This document shows, in pieces, positions 41,601 through 49,375 of a stretch of 64,000 nucleotides of DNA. Position 1 is the first letter of the stretch; each line of letters starts with the position of its first letter. The DNA lies in NCBI RefSeq assembly GCF_965232525.1, contig NZ_OZ246980.1, forward strand, positions 2,356,001-2,420,000, written 5' to 3'. Origin of the DNA: Bauldia sp965232525 (GTDB lineage: Bacteria > Pseudomonadota > Alphaproteobacteria > Rhizobiales > Kaistiaceae). The notes under the pieces are model-generated. The model saw only the letters and a program-made list of their open reading frames with translations, searched no databases and was not told where the DNA came from. The translations under genes were made by a program, and so were the position numbers.

Positions 41601-43206
41601 CGAGTACCAGATCGATGTCGTCAACACCGGTCAGGTCGCCATCACCGACGTCGTGCTCACGGACGATCTGCTGCAGGGCGAAAATGGCGAGTTGGACGAC
41701 GACCCAACCGGCGACAACAACGTGAACGGCATTCTCGACGTCGGGGAAACGTGGACCTATCTCGGCCAGTACACTGTCCAGCAGGTCGACCTGGATACGA
41801 AGGGTGACTCGGCGGATGGCGGTGACAATGAGGATGGCGATATCGACAACATCGCCATCGTGACCGGCAAGACCCCCGACGGCGATCTGCCGCCCAAGTC
41901 CGATCATGAGGATGTGCCACTCGTCTACAACCCGGCGGCGACGATCGACAAGACGGTGCTCGATGTTGGTGGGAAGGGACCGAACGGTATCGCCGACCTT
42001 GCCGATATCATCACCTATCAGATCGTGGTGGAGAACACCGGCAACATCACCATCGACGACTGGATGCTGAAGGACGACCTGCTGCAGAACGATGCGAACG
42101 GCGATCTCGGCGACTTGGTCGAGTCAGGCGGTGATCCGGCGCTCAACGACAATGGCATCCTCGACGTCGGCGAGACCTTCACCTGGATCGGTACCTACGA
42201 AGTCCAGCAGTCGGACATCGATGACCAGGGTGGTGGCGACGGCGACATCGACAACAAGGCGATCTTCTGGAGCCCGGCCGGGGACATCAAGGACAAGGTC
42301 GAAACGCCGCTCCACTATTGCCCGAAGATCGAGGTCGACAAAGAGGTGCTTGACGTCGCTGGGCAGGGACCGAAAGGATCGGTCGAGAACGTCGGTGACG
42401 TGATCACCTATCAGATCACGATGCACAATTCGGGGAATGCGACCGCCTTTGATGCCATCATCAAGGACAAGATGCTGGTACCGCCGAACGGCGAACTCGG
42501 CGAAGTCGTCGAGACCGGTGGAACCGGAACCAATAACGACGGCCACCTCGATCCCAATGAGACCTGGACCGTGATCGGCACCTACACGGTGACAGAGGAA
42601 GATCTCAACACCAACGGCGGTGGTGACGGCGACATCGACAACACTGGCATTGGCTGGACCGATTTCGGGGATGTTTTCGACTCGGTGTCGACCGACATCG
42701 GAGGTGGCGTCAAAATCAAGGGCACCAAAAAGGCCGACAAAATCGACAAGAACAACGGGGTCGACGGCAAGTTCGCTACGGATCTGGGCGATCAGATCTT
42801 CGGCAGGAAGGGCAACGACAAAATCAAGGCCCTTGCCGGGAACGACTGGATTTCCGGCGGCGAAGGCAAAGACAAGCTGACCGGCGGTGACGGCGAGGAC
42901 CGGTTCTTTTTCGGTGAGAAACTGAAGTCAAGCAACAAGGACAAGATCACCGACTTTGAGGTTGGCATCGATATGATCATCCTCGACAGCAGCGTGTTCA
43001 AGGGCCTCAAAACCGGCGATCTGAAAGAGAAGTATTTCCGGGTTGGCAGCAAGGCCAAGGACAAGGATCACAAGATCATCTACGACAAGGATGAAGGCAC
43101 GTTTGCCTTCGATCAGGATGGAAAAAAAGGCGGACACGACGCCAAGGTCTTTGCCACGGTCGGCAAACTCAGCGGTCTCGACGAGACGTCGTTCTACGTC
43201 GTCTGA
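38605..43206 (+). CDS. large DUF11/DUF7507-type repeat protein with degenerate RTX C-terminus
   Basis: Up to 1533 residues from a GTG; ATG codons at 38707 and 38740 are better starts by context (AAAAAGGGG before the latter). The very acidic chain has a unique N-terminal half, then five DUF11/DUF7507-like beta domains starting near residues 656, 833, 973, 1111 and 1242 (pattern DKTVLDVG-x2-GP ... ITYQI-x5-NTGN). The end (about 1375-1432) has RTX-like nonapeptides with weak GGxGxD matches (GGEGKDKL, GGDGEDRF). No N-terminal signal is seen, so type I secretion is likely. Probably a surface adhesin or matrix protein. Confidence 0.8.
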   Translation: MRIGCAESGADPQQFDLPKSSSSQSGLSDESPEAMNAGQKGVDITMAVTTNKSDYSPGEYATITGSVSNGGALRLQVSHVDGPGTDGIFGTGDDYLDAGLNAASSDHSLFVVVDGGWGDLDGEVNGQITVEWYVNPDDSLGERFLVEAQEVEAGADGTLGTSDDIDVGEASFATFTDSLPDPIQTYYIPMPESALFTSFDTINSNASGNVTTLIGISIAAPGTIIYYDHWEDGYEPDITNPTPGGTTEIWGDGDTSNGEAPGIAGDVFVGGETIILENVVLSGVVDDYDGGDRIEASFPIAITRAAYPETPGSLLAGAVEVLSTDDWGTEYIVPVGEDTPDSSGTQPFDYAAIYVMAGSDDTEVMLNGVLQATLDQGESLVINSVNQGDVITAENAITDEPQEIQVQLVTGDPGSTYEMRWYSLTPSDEWTDDYYAPFAEEAGPTGFWFYNPNESEITINYGIEGNANAGSFDVAGKSSKFIEIGNSDGDNIDLDGITGMRFFADEGEEFFALSQIDTDGGGAIYDWGYPLIPSNQLTSQALIGLGYGTTDNDGTAARSVVWVTPVAAATITVDYNGDGSFVQTFDLNALESLQLIDPNDQDMSGALITAVSNEPDTLGEPVNIAVAWGQNPALSFSGDDDALDLGTVVPALPDITAQKNASLFIDNDQDGKFDPGDTIEYTITVLNISPVDIGAGGYNIVDFITPLLDNAIYDPNLGHKVTYTYVTDPGDDKEYGTTDDKTETITIPDNFGVDGTDFPLDGDGYDSTDELSGNSEVEGIRGESHTFTFQVKIKNFEELEPGTKNLVNTGELRINDETYEELEATVPLDFEAKIEIEKATNGSDADTPTGPEITVGGDVVWTYFVKNTGNVLLTDILVTDSDNDVDPIAVVGNEGFNVGDIDKDGILDFDEEWEYEAKGIAEEGPYSNIGTATGKAVYEPEDGEDPVPVEGVEDPKDTDPSHYIGKAPPPVPSYDIIKTVLNVGNDGPDGVADEAGDVIEYQIDVVNTGQVAITDVVLTDDLLQGENGELDDDPTGDNNVNGILDVGETWTYLGQYTVQQVDLDTKGDSADGGDNEDGDIDNIAIVTGKTPDGDLPPKSDHEDVPLVYNPAATIDKTVLDVGGKGPNGIADLADIITYQIVVENTGNITIDDWMLKDDLLQNDANGDLGDLVESGGDPALNDNGILDVGETFTWIGTYEVQQSDIDDQGGGDGDIDNKAIFWSPAGDIKDKVETPLHYCPKIEVDKEVLDVAGQGPKGSVENVGDVITYQITMHNSGNATAFDAIIKDKMLVPPNGELGEVVETGGTGTNNDGHLDPNETWTVIGTYTVTEEDLNTNGGGDGDIDNTGIGWTDFGDVFDSVSTDIGGGVKIKGTKKADKIDKNNGVDGKFATDLGDQIFGRKGNDKIKALAGNDWISGGEGKDKLTGGDGEDRFFFGEKLKSSNKDKITDFEVGIDMIILDSSVFKGLKTGDLKEKYFRVGSKAKDKDHKIIYDKDEGTFAFDQDGKKGGHDAKVFATVGKLSGLDETSFYVV

Positions 43207-43232
43207 TCGAACCAATTGTCATCATCGCTTTG

Positions 43233-43266
43233 GCCCGGCTGGCGTTTGCCAGCCGGGCTTTTTTTC
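43233..43266 (+). terminator. intrinsic terminator after the repeat-protein gene
   Basis: Perfect 11-bp stem (43233-43243 with 43248-43258), GTTT loop, and seven T residues. Located 27 bp after the stop codon. Confidence 0.88.
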
Positions 43267-43340
43267 ATGTTTCACGTGCCGATATCCAGGATGCTTGGCG
43301 CCTCAAGATGCAGCCGACTCGTCTGCCACAAAACCCGTCG

Positions 43341-44855
43341 TCAGAGGTGCGGATCGAGACCAATCCGACTGAAGGCTTCTGGAGGCGCCTCGTTACGCCT
43401 CATCAGTTCCAACATCAGCCCTTCGAGGCGGCCGATGATCTCCGGCGCATCGATCGGGCTTAGCTGCCCCGGATCGGTTTCGAGGTCGTAGAGGACCGTT
43501 GTCGTGTCCTCGTGCAGACCATGCACGTCGACCCGCCCATCGGCTGCCTTGCGGGCCGGCATCTTCATCAGTTTCAGCCCGTCGGTGAACCCAAACGGTT
43601 CGGCAAGTTCCAGGCCAGCCAATTCGTTGTGGCCGAAGAAGCTGCGCTGGTGCATGGGCATCAGGGTGTACTCGTAGATGTCCTGCTCGAAGATGTTTTC
43701 CGGATAGCGGAAATAGGTGTAACGCCCGTCGGTGACGTTCACGGCGCCGCCGAACATCCCATAGAGTAGTCCCTCATGCCGGTCAGCCGACTCTGCGACG
43801 GCTGGGATCAGTGAGAGCCCCTCGGCGGTATCGGGGATCGCCGTTTCGAAAAGATCGAGCAGCGTTGGCATGACGTCCATCGTCTGAGTGAGCGCGCCCC
43901 GGGCTTCGCCGCCTCGGTCAGCATAAGCCGGGTGGTAGACGAGGAGGGGAATGTTGGCGATCTCATTGTAGAACGGCATCTTGTTCTTGGCCCACCAGTC
44001 ATGCTCGCCGAGCAGAAAGCCGTGATCGGTCGTGGCGATCAGAACCGTGTCCGACCACAAGTCGCGCTCGTCGAAGAAGTCGAGAACCTTGCCGAGATAT
44101 TCGTCGCACATCGTCGTGAGTGCGGCGTAGTTCGCTCGGAGTTCCTCGATCTCGTGGGCATCCTCCGACAGCCGGTCATAGCGCGGCCAATCGAGGATCG
44201 GTCCTTGGTAGCCGGATGGATATTCCTGCCGAAACCGGGGTGGCGCGTAGAACGGCTCGTGCGGGTCGAAGCACTCGATCTGAAGGATCCAGTCATCACG
44301 GTCGTGATTTCGGTCGAGGAAATCCAATCCGGCGGCGATACACTTGACCAGCGGGAAATCACTCTCCTCGCGAATGAACTCCCGGTTCATCATGTATGGC
44401 AGGTAGCGGTCGTCCTGCAGATCGTACTGATTGTCGTGGTACATCTCGCGGAATCGCTCGAGTGGCGGCTGCACCATCGCCTTCCAGCGATCCGCCTCCT
44501 GACCCCGGATAAACTCCCAGCTCGAATACTGGGTGTGGTAGGTGCCGCCGCCTTCGTAGAAGTAATGCAGGTGATCGGACACCAGGTGGCTGTGGACACC
44601 CCGGTCGCGAAGGATGGCAATCGCGGAGCGATCGTAGGGCTCCAACGGACCCCAACTGCGGTGTAGGAAGTTCAGCCGTCCCGTGTGCATGTCGCGCCGT
44701 GCCGGCATGCATGGCATGGATCCGACATAGTGATTGTTGAAGCGGACGGCGCGTTCGCCGAAACGGGAGAAGTTGGGCGTCCGAATGTTGCTGCCGCCAT
44801 AGCACTGCAGTGCCCGCTTGTTGAGGGAATCGAATAGGAGGAAGACGACCTTCAT
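43341..44855 (-). CDS. type I sulfatase
   Basis: 504 residues. The formylglycine site is CMPAR (in GSMPCMPARRDMHTGR, about residues 45-60), a C-x-P-x-R motif of the kind activated by formylglycine-generating enzyme. Metal ligands are visible in FDS near the start (residues 8-10) and TTDHGFLLGEHD near 268-279. No signal peptide, so it is cytoplasmic and acts on imported substrates. Next to the mannosidase and ABC import locus it may desulfate a sulfated sugar; the maturase is not in this window. Confidence 0.88.
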   Translation of the reverse strand: MKVVFLLFDSLNKRALQCYGGSNIRTPNFSRFGERAVRFNNHYVGSMPCMPARRDMHTGRLNFLHRSWGPLEPYDRSAIAILRDRGVHSHLVSDHLHYFYEGGGTYHTQYSSWEFIRGQEADRWKAMVQPPLERFREMYHDNQYDLQDDRYLPYMMNREFIREESDFPLVKCIAAGLDFLDRNHDRDDWILQIECFDPHEPFYAPPRFRQEYPSGYQGPILDWPRYDRLSEDAHEIEELRANYAALTTMCDEYLGKVLDFFDERDLWSDTVLIATTDHGFLLGEHDWWAKNKMPFYNEIANIPLLVYHPAYADRGGEARGALTQTMDVMPTLLDLFETAIPDTAEGLSLIPAVAESADRHEGLLYGMFGGAVNVTDGRYTYFRYPENIFEQDIYEYTLMPMHQRSFFGHNELAGLELAEPFGFTDGLKLMKMPARKAADGRVDVHGLHEDTTTVLYDLETDPGQLSPIDAPEIIGRLEGLMLELMRRNEAPPEAFSRIGLDPHL

Positions 44856-45097
44856 CTATGGGGCTCCATGGTCTCGGCGAGCGCTCTCGAAAACCTATAA
44901 GGCGACTGAGAAAACGACGCAGCGACGGGCATCGTCACTGCCGGACAGCGTCGCACACCTACCGTCTTGGTGGCTACGCAAAACCGGCGAATCTGTCGTC
45001 CCCTTTCGCCTCCTCGGTGCCGGGACACGCGACTGGTGGGCAGGCACCTCTTTATGGATGATAGGGTTCGAGTCGCAGAACCATGGAGCCATGAACC

Positions 45098-45982
45098 GTG
45101 TCGATCGAAATCGGCAACGCGTCGCTCAGCCTGATGACCATTCCGGAAACCGGAGGCGCGCTCACGCGCTTCGACTGGCTGCGTGATGGCGCGCGAGTCC
45201 CCGTCTTCCGTCCAGCATCGGAAACCACCATCGCCGAGCAGGGTTTGCTGGCCGCCGCGATGTTTCCGATGGTGCCGTTCGTGAACCGGATACCAGGGAA
45301 TGTTCTGACCGCCGGAGACCAGCGGTACGCAATCACGCCGAACTTCGACGAGCCCTGGGCGTTGCACGGATGCGGGTGGCAGATGCCATGGACGGTGGAG
45401 GCATCAACGGCCGACAGCCTGACACTTGGCCTGGAGGTTGATGGAAAGTCCTTCGCGTTTCCTTTCCTGGCAAGGCAGATCTTCAGCCTTGATGGCAAAG
45501 CGCTGGTCGCGGCGATCGAGGTGCGGAACACTGGGCGGGAAACTGTGCCCATTGGTTTCGGCTTCCATCCCTACCTTCCGCTTGGGAACACAACGCTGAG
45601 GTTCGAGGCCGAGTTCTTTTGGCTTGAGGGCCCCGGGTACCTGCCGACCGACGCGATCTCGATTCCGCCGGAGCTATCCTTCGATGTTGCTCGCCCGGTG
45701 CCGCAGCGATGGCGGAACAACTGCTACACGGGATGGAACGGAAAAGCTTTGGTCGGGCAACCTGAACTCGGCTACGACCTGACGATCGAGGCTGACCCGG
45801 TGTTCACCGACCTGATGTTGTTCACTGCCGGCGATGGTGAAACTTTCGCCCTTGAGCCGCAGACCAACACCGTAGCCGCGGTCTCGACGGCACGCACCGA
45901 GCCCCGCCAGAACCCAATGCGCCTGCTCGAGCCCGGCGACACCCTGGCAGGAAGCTGTCGATTTGCGGTTATCCCGCATTAG
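45098..45982 (+). CDS. aldose 1-epimerase family protein
   Basis: 294 residues from GTG 45098. The galactose mutarotase fold is indicated by FPMVPFVNRIPGN near residue 55, ALHGCGWQMPW near 87 with a catalytic histidine, IGFGFHPYLP near 149 with the second, and LTIEADPVFTDLMLFT, where an acidic residue acts as base. It interconverts alpha and beta anomers of sugars in the cytoplasm, likely those released by the neighbouring mannosidase. Divergent from the sulfatase gene across about 240 bp. Confidence 0.85.
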   Translation: MSIEIGNASLSLMTIPETGGALTRFDWLRDGARVPVFRPASETTIAEQGLLAAAMFPMVPFVNRIPGNVLTAGDQRYAITPNFDEPWALHGCGWQMPWTVEASTADSLTLGLEVDGKSFAFPFLARQIFSLDGKALVAAIEVRNTGRETVPIGFGFHPYLPLGNTTLRFEAEFFWLEGPGYLPTDAISIPPELSFDVARPVPQRWRNNCYTGWNGKALVGQPELGYDLTIEADPVFTDLMLFTAGDGETFALEPQTNTVAAVSTARTEPRQNPMRLLEPGDTLAGSCRFAVIPH

Positions 45983-46002
45983 TTGGGCACGAGCGCCGGT
46001 CG

Positions 46003-47004
46003 TCACGTCACCGAAAACCCCTTCACGAATGGGTCGCGGTCATCGAGAAAGATCGTGTTGTAGCCCGTGATCCACGCCTGACCGGCGATTGAGGGGACCA
46101 CCGCGTCAAACGGCCCGACCGTTGCCTCGGCTTCGACCCGGCCGTGAAACAGGCTCCCGATGATGCTCTCGTGGATGAAGGAGTCGCCGACAGAGAGGTC
46201 GCCACGCGCCGTAAGCTGGGCGATCCGCGCCGATGTTCCCGTGCCGCATGGAGATCGATCGATGGCGTTGTCACCGTAGAAGACGGCGTTGCGCCCGTTC
46301 GCTGACGCGTGTTTCGGCGCACCGGTCCACATGACATGGTGCAAGCCCGCTATCGCTGGATCGTTCGGATGGACAAACGTATGCGCATCGTTGATGCGAT
46401 CGCGAACGATGGGCGAAAGTCGCCGGATGTCGTTGGCCGAAAGGACATCGAGATCGCGGTAATTTGGCTGAGGTTCGAAGATCGCGTAGAAGTTGCCGCC
46501 GTAGGCAACGTCGAACGAAAGAGTACCGAGTTGCGGCACGTCGACGGTCAAGCCGGTCGTGTAGACAAAGCTCGGCACGTTGCGAATTCGGACCTGCGCC
46601 ACGTTGCCGGTCTCGTCGCGGTCGTAGTTCGCCTCGACAATTCCGGCCGGGACCTCCAGCCGCAACGTTCCTTCGTGAGCTGGCGTGACCAAGCCTTCCT
46701 CGATCAGGACGGTGATGGTGCCGATTGCCCCGTGGCCGCACATCGGCAGGCAGCCCGATGTCTCGATAAACAGAATCGAAGCGTCCACATCGTCGCGTAT
46801 GGGTGGGTAGAGAATGGCGCCGGACATCATGTCGTGGCCCCGCGGCTCGAACATGAGCCCGGTCCGAATCCAATCGAAATCGGCTTGGAAGTGTTCGCGC
46901 CGAGCGCTCATCGTTTCGCCTCGCAGCACCGGGCCGCCGCCGACGACGACCCGAACCGGGTTGCCGGCCGTATGGGCATCGACGCAGAAAAAGGTTTGCT
47001 TCAT
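46003..47004 (-). CDS. 4-hydroxyproline epimerase / proline racemase family
   Basis: 333 residues. Both catalytic cysteines are present: PMCGHGAIGT near residue 90 and SPCGTGTSARIAQL near 252. Two cysteines fit epimerase or racemase activity; related dehydratases have Thr or Ser at one site. Starts KQTFFCVDAHTAGNPVRVV, the family hallmark. It would convert trans-4-hydroxy-L-proline to cis-4-hydroxy-D-proline for catabolism. It appears unrelated to the sugar genes, and no companion hydroxyproline oxidase is visible. Divergent from the LacI gene. Confidence 0.85.
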   Translation of the reverse strand: MKQTFFCVDAHTAGNPVRVVVGGGPVLRGETMSARREHFQADFDWIRTGLMFEPRGHDMMSGAILYPPIRDDVDASILFIETSGCLPMCGHGAIGTITVLIEEGLVTPAHEGTLRLEVPAGIVEANYDRDETGNVAQVRIRNVPSFVYTTGLTVDVPQLGTLSFDVAYGGNFYAIFEPQPNYRDLDVLSANDIRRLSPIVRDRINDAHTFVHPNDPAIAGLHHVMWTGAPKHASANGRNAVFYGDNAIDRSPCGTGTSARIAQLTARGDLSVGDSFIHESIIGSLFHGRVEAEATVGPFDAVVPSIAGQAWITGYNTIFLDDRDPFVKGFSVT

Positions 47005-47143
47005 GTCTTTGCGCTCATGACAGTAACGTTGGTCGCCATTTCGGTTTCAGCGAGTGGCTGTTGCCGGCTAACGTCTGATGACATAGATTCTTTTTCTTTT
47101 CGCACGGGTCAGTCGTGCTTTCGAACTGTGGAACGAGAGGCTT

Positions 47144-48232
47144 GTGAGCGGACCGAACAAACGTCGCCGCAAACGAACGGCCACTAGCGCTGACAGCGCA
47201 GCATCGGCGCGACCGACGCTCAAGACCATATCGAAGATGACCGGTCTCGGGGTCACGACCGTTTCACGGGCACTGAAGAACGGTCCCGAGCTCAGCGCCG
47301 AGACACGGGCCCTGGTCCAGTCGGTTGCGTCCGATATCGGCTATCGCCCTAACCGGGCCGGGGTTCGGTTGCGAACCGGTCGGACGATGGTGATCGGATT
47401 GGTCCTCGACCAGAGCGTGACCATCGCCGAGTTCGAGCGACGCATCATTCTCGGGGTGTCGAGCGTTCTGAAAAACACCGACTACCATTTGGTCGTGACA
47501 CCTGTGCTCGACGGCGCGCATGTCATGGAGCCGGTTCGATACATGGTCGACAACGCCGCCGCGGACGGGCTCATATTCACGCACACCCGGCCCCGCGACG
47601 AGCGTGCTCAGTTCCTGCTGGATCGCCAGTTTCCGTTTGTGAGCCACGGGCGCACGGAGTTGGCCGAAGAGCATCCTTTCTACGATTTCGACAACGGTCG
47701 GTTTGTCGAGGAAGCGGTCAACCGACTGGCGGCGCGGGGACGGCGGCGGCTCGCGATGGTCATCCCCCCTGATATACTGACGTGCGCGCGGCACATGCTC
47801 GACGGCTTCCGCAAAGCCGGGGCGCGCGTGGAGGTCGAAACGATTGCCATGACGGGCGTCGACCTCGATAGCGACCCTGATGTGTTCCGATCCGCCGCCC
47901 GTGCCATGGCCTCCGGCCCGAACGCGCCGGATGGGGTGATCTGCGGAAACGAGACCCGCTGCGTTCCCTTGCTCGCGGGCCTTCGTGACGCCGGGATGGT
48001 CCTTGGTCGTGATGTCGATGTCATAGCCAAGGAGACGTCCGACCTTCTCGACCACCTCGATCCGCCGGTCGATTCCTTTAAGGAAGATCTTATCTTCGCC
48101 GGCGGGGAGGTCGCTCGATTGCTCCTCCGACGGATCGAAGGCGCGCCGGTGCGGGAACTCCAGTCGATCGTGGCGCCGCAATTTCATCCGCGCATGGCGC
48201 GCCGCGACTCTTCGTTGTCAGCCGCGAGCTAA
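47144..48232 (+). CDS. LacI-family transcriptional regulator
   Basis: 362 residues from GTG, after a basic N-terminal tail. The LacI helix-turn-helix is LKTISKMTGLGVTTVSRALKNGPELS (about residues 24-49, given here in part as TTVSRALKNG), followed by the hinge and YRPNRAGVRLRTGRT. The effector domain is of the periplasmic-binding type. It ends in an overlap of stop codons with the convergent ABC ATPase gene (48229-48232). Probably controls the mannoside import operon; no operator palindrome was identified with confidence. Confidence 0.88.
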   Translation: MSGPNKRRRKRTATSADSAASARPTLKTISKMTGLGVTTVSRALKNGPELSAETRALVQSVASDIGYRPNRAGVRLRTGRTMVIGLVLDQSVTIAEFERRIILGVSSVLKNTDYHLVVTPVLDGAHVMEPVRYMVDNAAADGLIFTHTRPRDERAQFLLDRQFPFVSHGRTELAEEHPFYDFDNGRFVEEAVNRLAARGRRRLAMVIPPDILTCARHMLDGFRKAGARVEVETIAMTGVDLDSDPDVFRSAARAMASGPNAPDGVICGNETRCVPLLAGLRDAGMVLGRDVDVIAKETSDLLDHLDPPVDSFKEDLIFAGGEVARLLLRRIEGAPVRELQSIVAPQFHPRMARRDSSLSAAS

Positions 48233-49335
48233 AGCGCGTTCCCAGTTTGCGGTTCGAACAGGTGCATGTGATCGAGGTGGGCGTGAAGGCGCATTGTCGA
48301 GCCAACCGACGGCGCAGCGATCGCGCTGACACGGCAAACGATCTCCGTATTGCCAATCCGACTAAAGATAAGCGTGTCCGAACCGAGCGGTTCGGCGATA
48401 TCGACACCGATATCGAGTGGGACCGCGGCCTCGGCCTCGCGACTTTCATCCGTCCACGTGTTGGTGAGGTCCTCGGGGCGTAGGCCAAAAACGACCGGTT
48501 TACCCACATGAGGACCATAGCGTTCGGCGCGGGACGGCGGCACGCGCAGTCGCGGTCCGCCGTCGGGAACGACGACAATGTCGTTGCCGTCGGTTTCAAG
48601 CCGTGCGTCCAGAAAATTCATCGTCGGCGATCCGATGAAGCCGGCGACGAACCGATTGGCCGGCGTCGCGTATAGATCGTCGGGCGTCCCGACCTGCTCG
48701 ATGCGGCCATCGCGCAACGCGACAATGCGATCCGCGAGCGTCATCGCCTCGGTCTGATCGTGCGTGACATAAACGCTGGTCGCCCGGAACGTCATGTGCA
48801 AGCGCTTGATCTGTGTGCGCATTTCGACGCGCAGCTTGGCGTCGAGGTTGGAAAGCGGCTCGTCGAAGAGGAATAATTCAGGTTCCCGCGCGATCGCCCG
48901 GCCAATCGCGACCCGTTGCCGCTGTCCGCCCGAGAGCTGTTTCGGCTTTCGTTCGAGTAGTTCTTCGATCTGCAGAATCTCTGCCGTCCGACGCACGGCT
49001 TCAGCGATCTGGTCGCGTGGCGTATCGCGCATTTTCAGGCCAAAGCCTAGGTTCTGCCGCACCGACATGTGCGGGTAGAGCGCGTAGTCCTGGAACACCA
49101 TGGCGATGTCGCGATCGCGCGGCGCGTCGTCGTTGACGACCCGATCGTTGATGACGATGTCGCCGCCGGTCACCGTTTCTAGGCCAGCGATCATCCTGAG
49201 GATGGTGCTCTTGCCGCAGCCGGACGGGCCCACCAGAACGACGAACTCGCCGTCGTTGATCTCGAAATCGATACCGTGGACGACCTGAAGCTCGCCGTAC
49301 TTCTTGAACAGCTGCTTAACGACGACTTGGGCCAT
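48229..49335 (-). CDS. sugar ABC transporter ATP-binding subunit
   Basis: 368 residues from ATG 49335 (chosen because GGGGAG precedes it; the frame is open six codons further). Walker A GPSGCGKST near residue 36, signature LSGGQRQR near 134, Walker B LFLFDEP, and a MalK/UgpC-type C-terminal domain (VFGLRPEDLTN). It is the last gene of the reverse operon binding protein, permease, permease, GH38, ATPase. It energises that importer. Confidence 0.92.
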   Translation of the reverse strand: MAQVVVKQLFKKYGELQVVHGIDFEINDGEFVVLVGPSGCGKSTILRMIAGLETVTGGDIVINDRVVNDDAPRDRDIAMVFQDYALYPHMSVRQNLGFGLKMRDTPRDQIAEAVRRTAEILQIEELLERKPKQLSGGQRQRVAIGRAIAREPELFLFDEPLSNLDAKLRVEMRTQIKRLHMTFRATSVYVTHDQTEAMTLADRIVALRDGRIEQVGTPDDLYATPANRFVAGFIGSPTMNFLDARLETDGNDIVVVPDGGPRLRVPPSRAERYGPHVGKPVVFGLRPEDLTNTWTDESREAEAAVPLDIGVDIAEPLGSDTLIFSRIGNTEIVCRVSAIAAPSVGSTMRLHAHLDHMHLFEPQTGNAL

Positions 49336-49375
49336 CAGATCATCTCCCCACAAGGCACGACGGCAGTGACCGACA

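Noticed and set aside
45060..45085. GGTTCGAGTC resembling a tRNA T-arm
   Set aside because: No acceptor, D or anticodon stems can be placed around it; also rejected was a similar GGTTCGATCC near 38401. I found no tRNA gene in the window.
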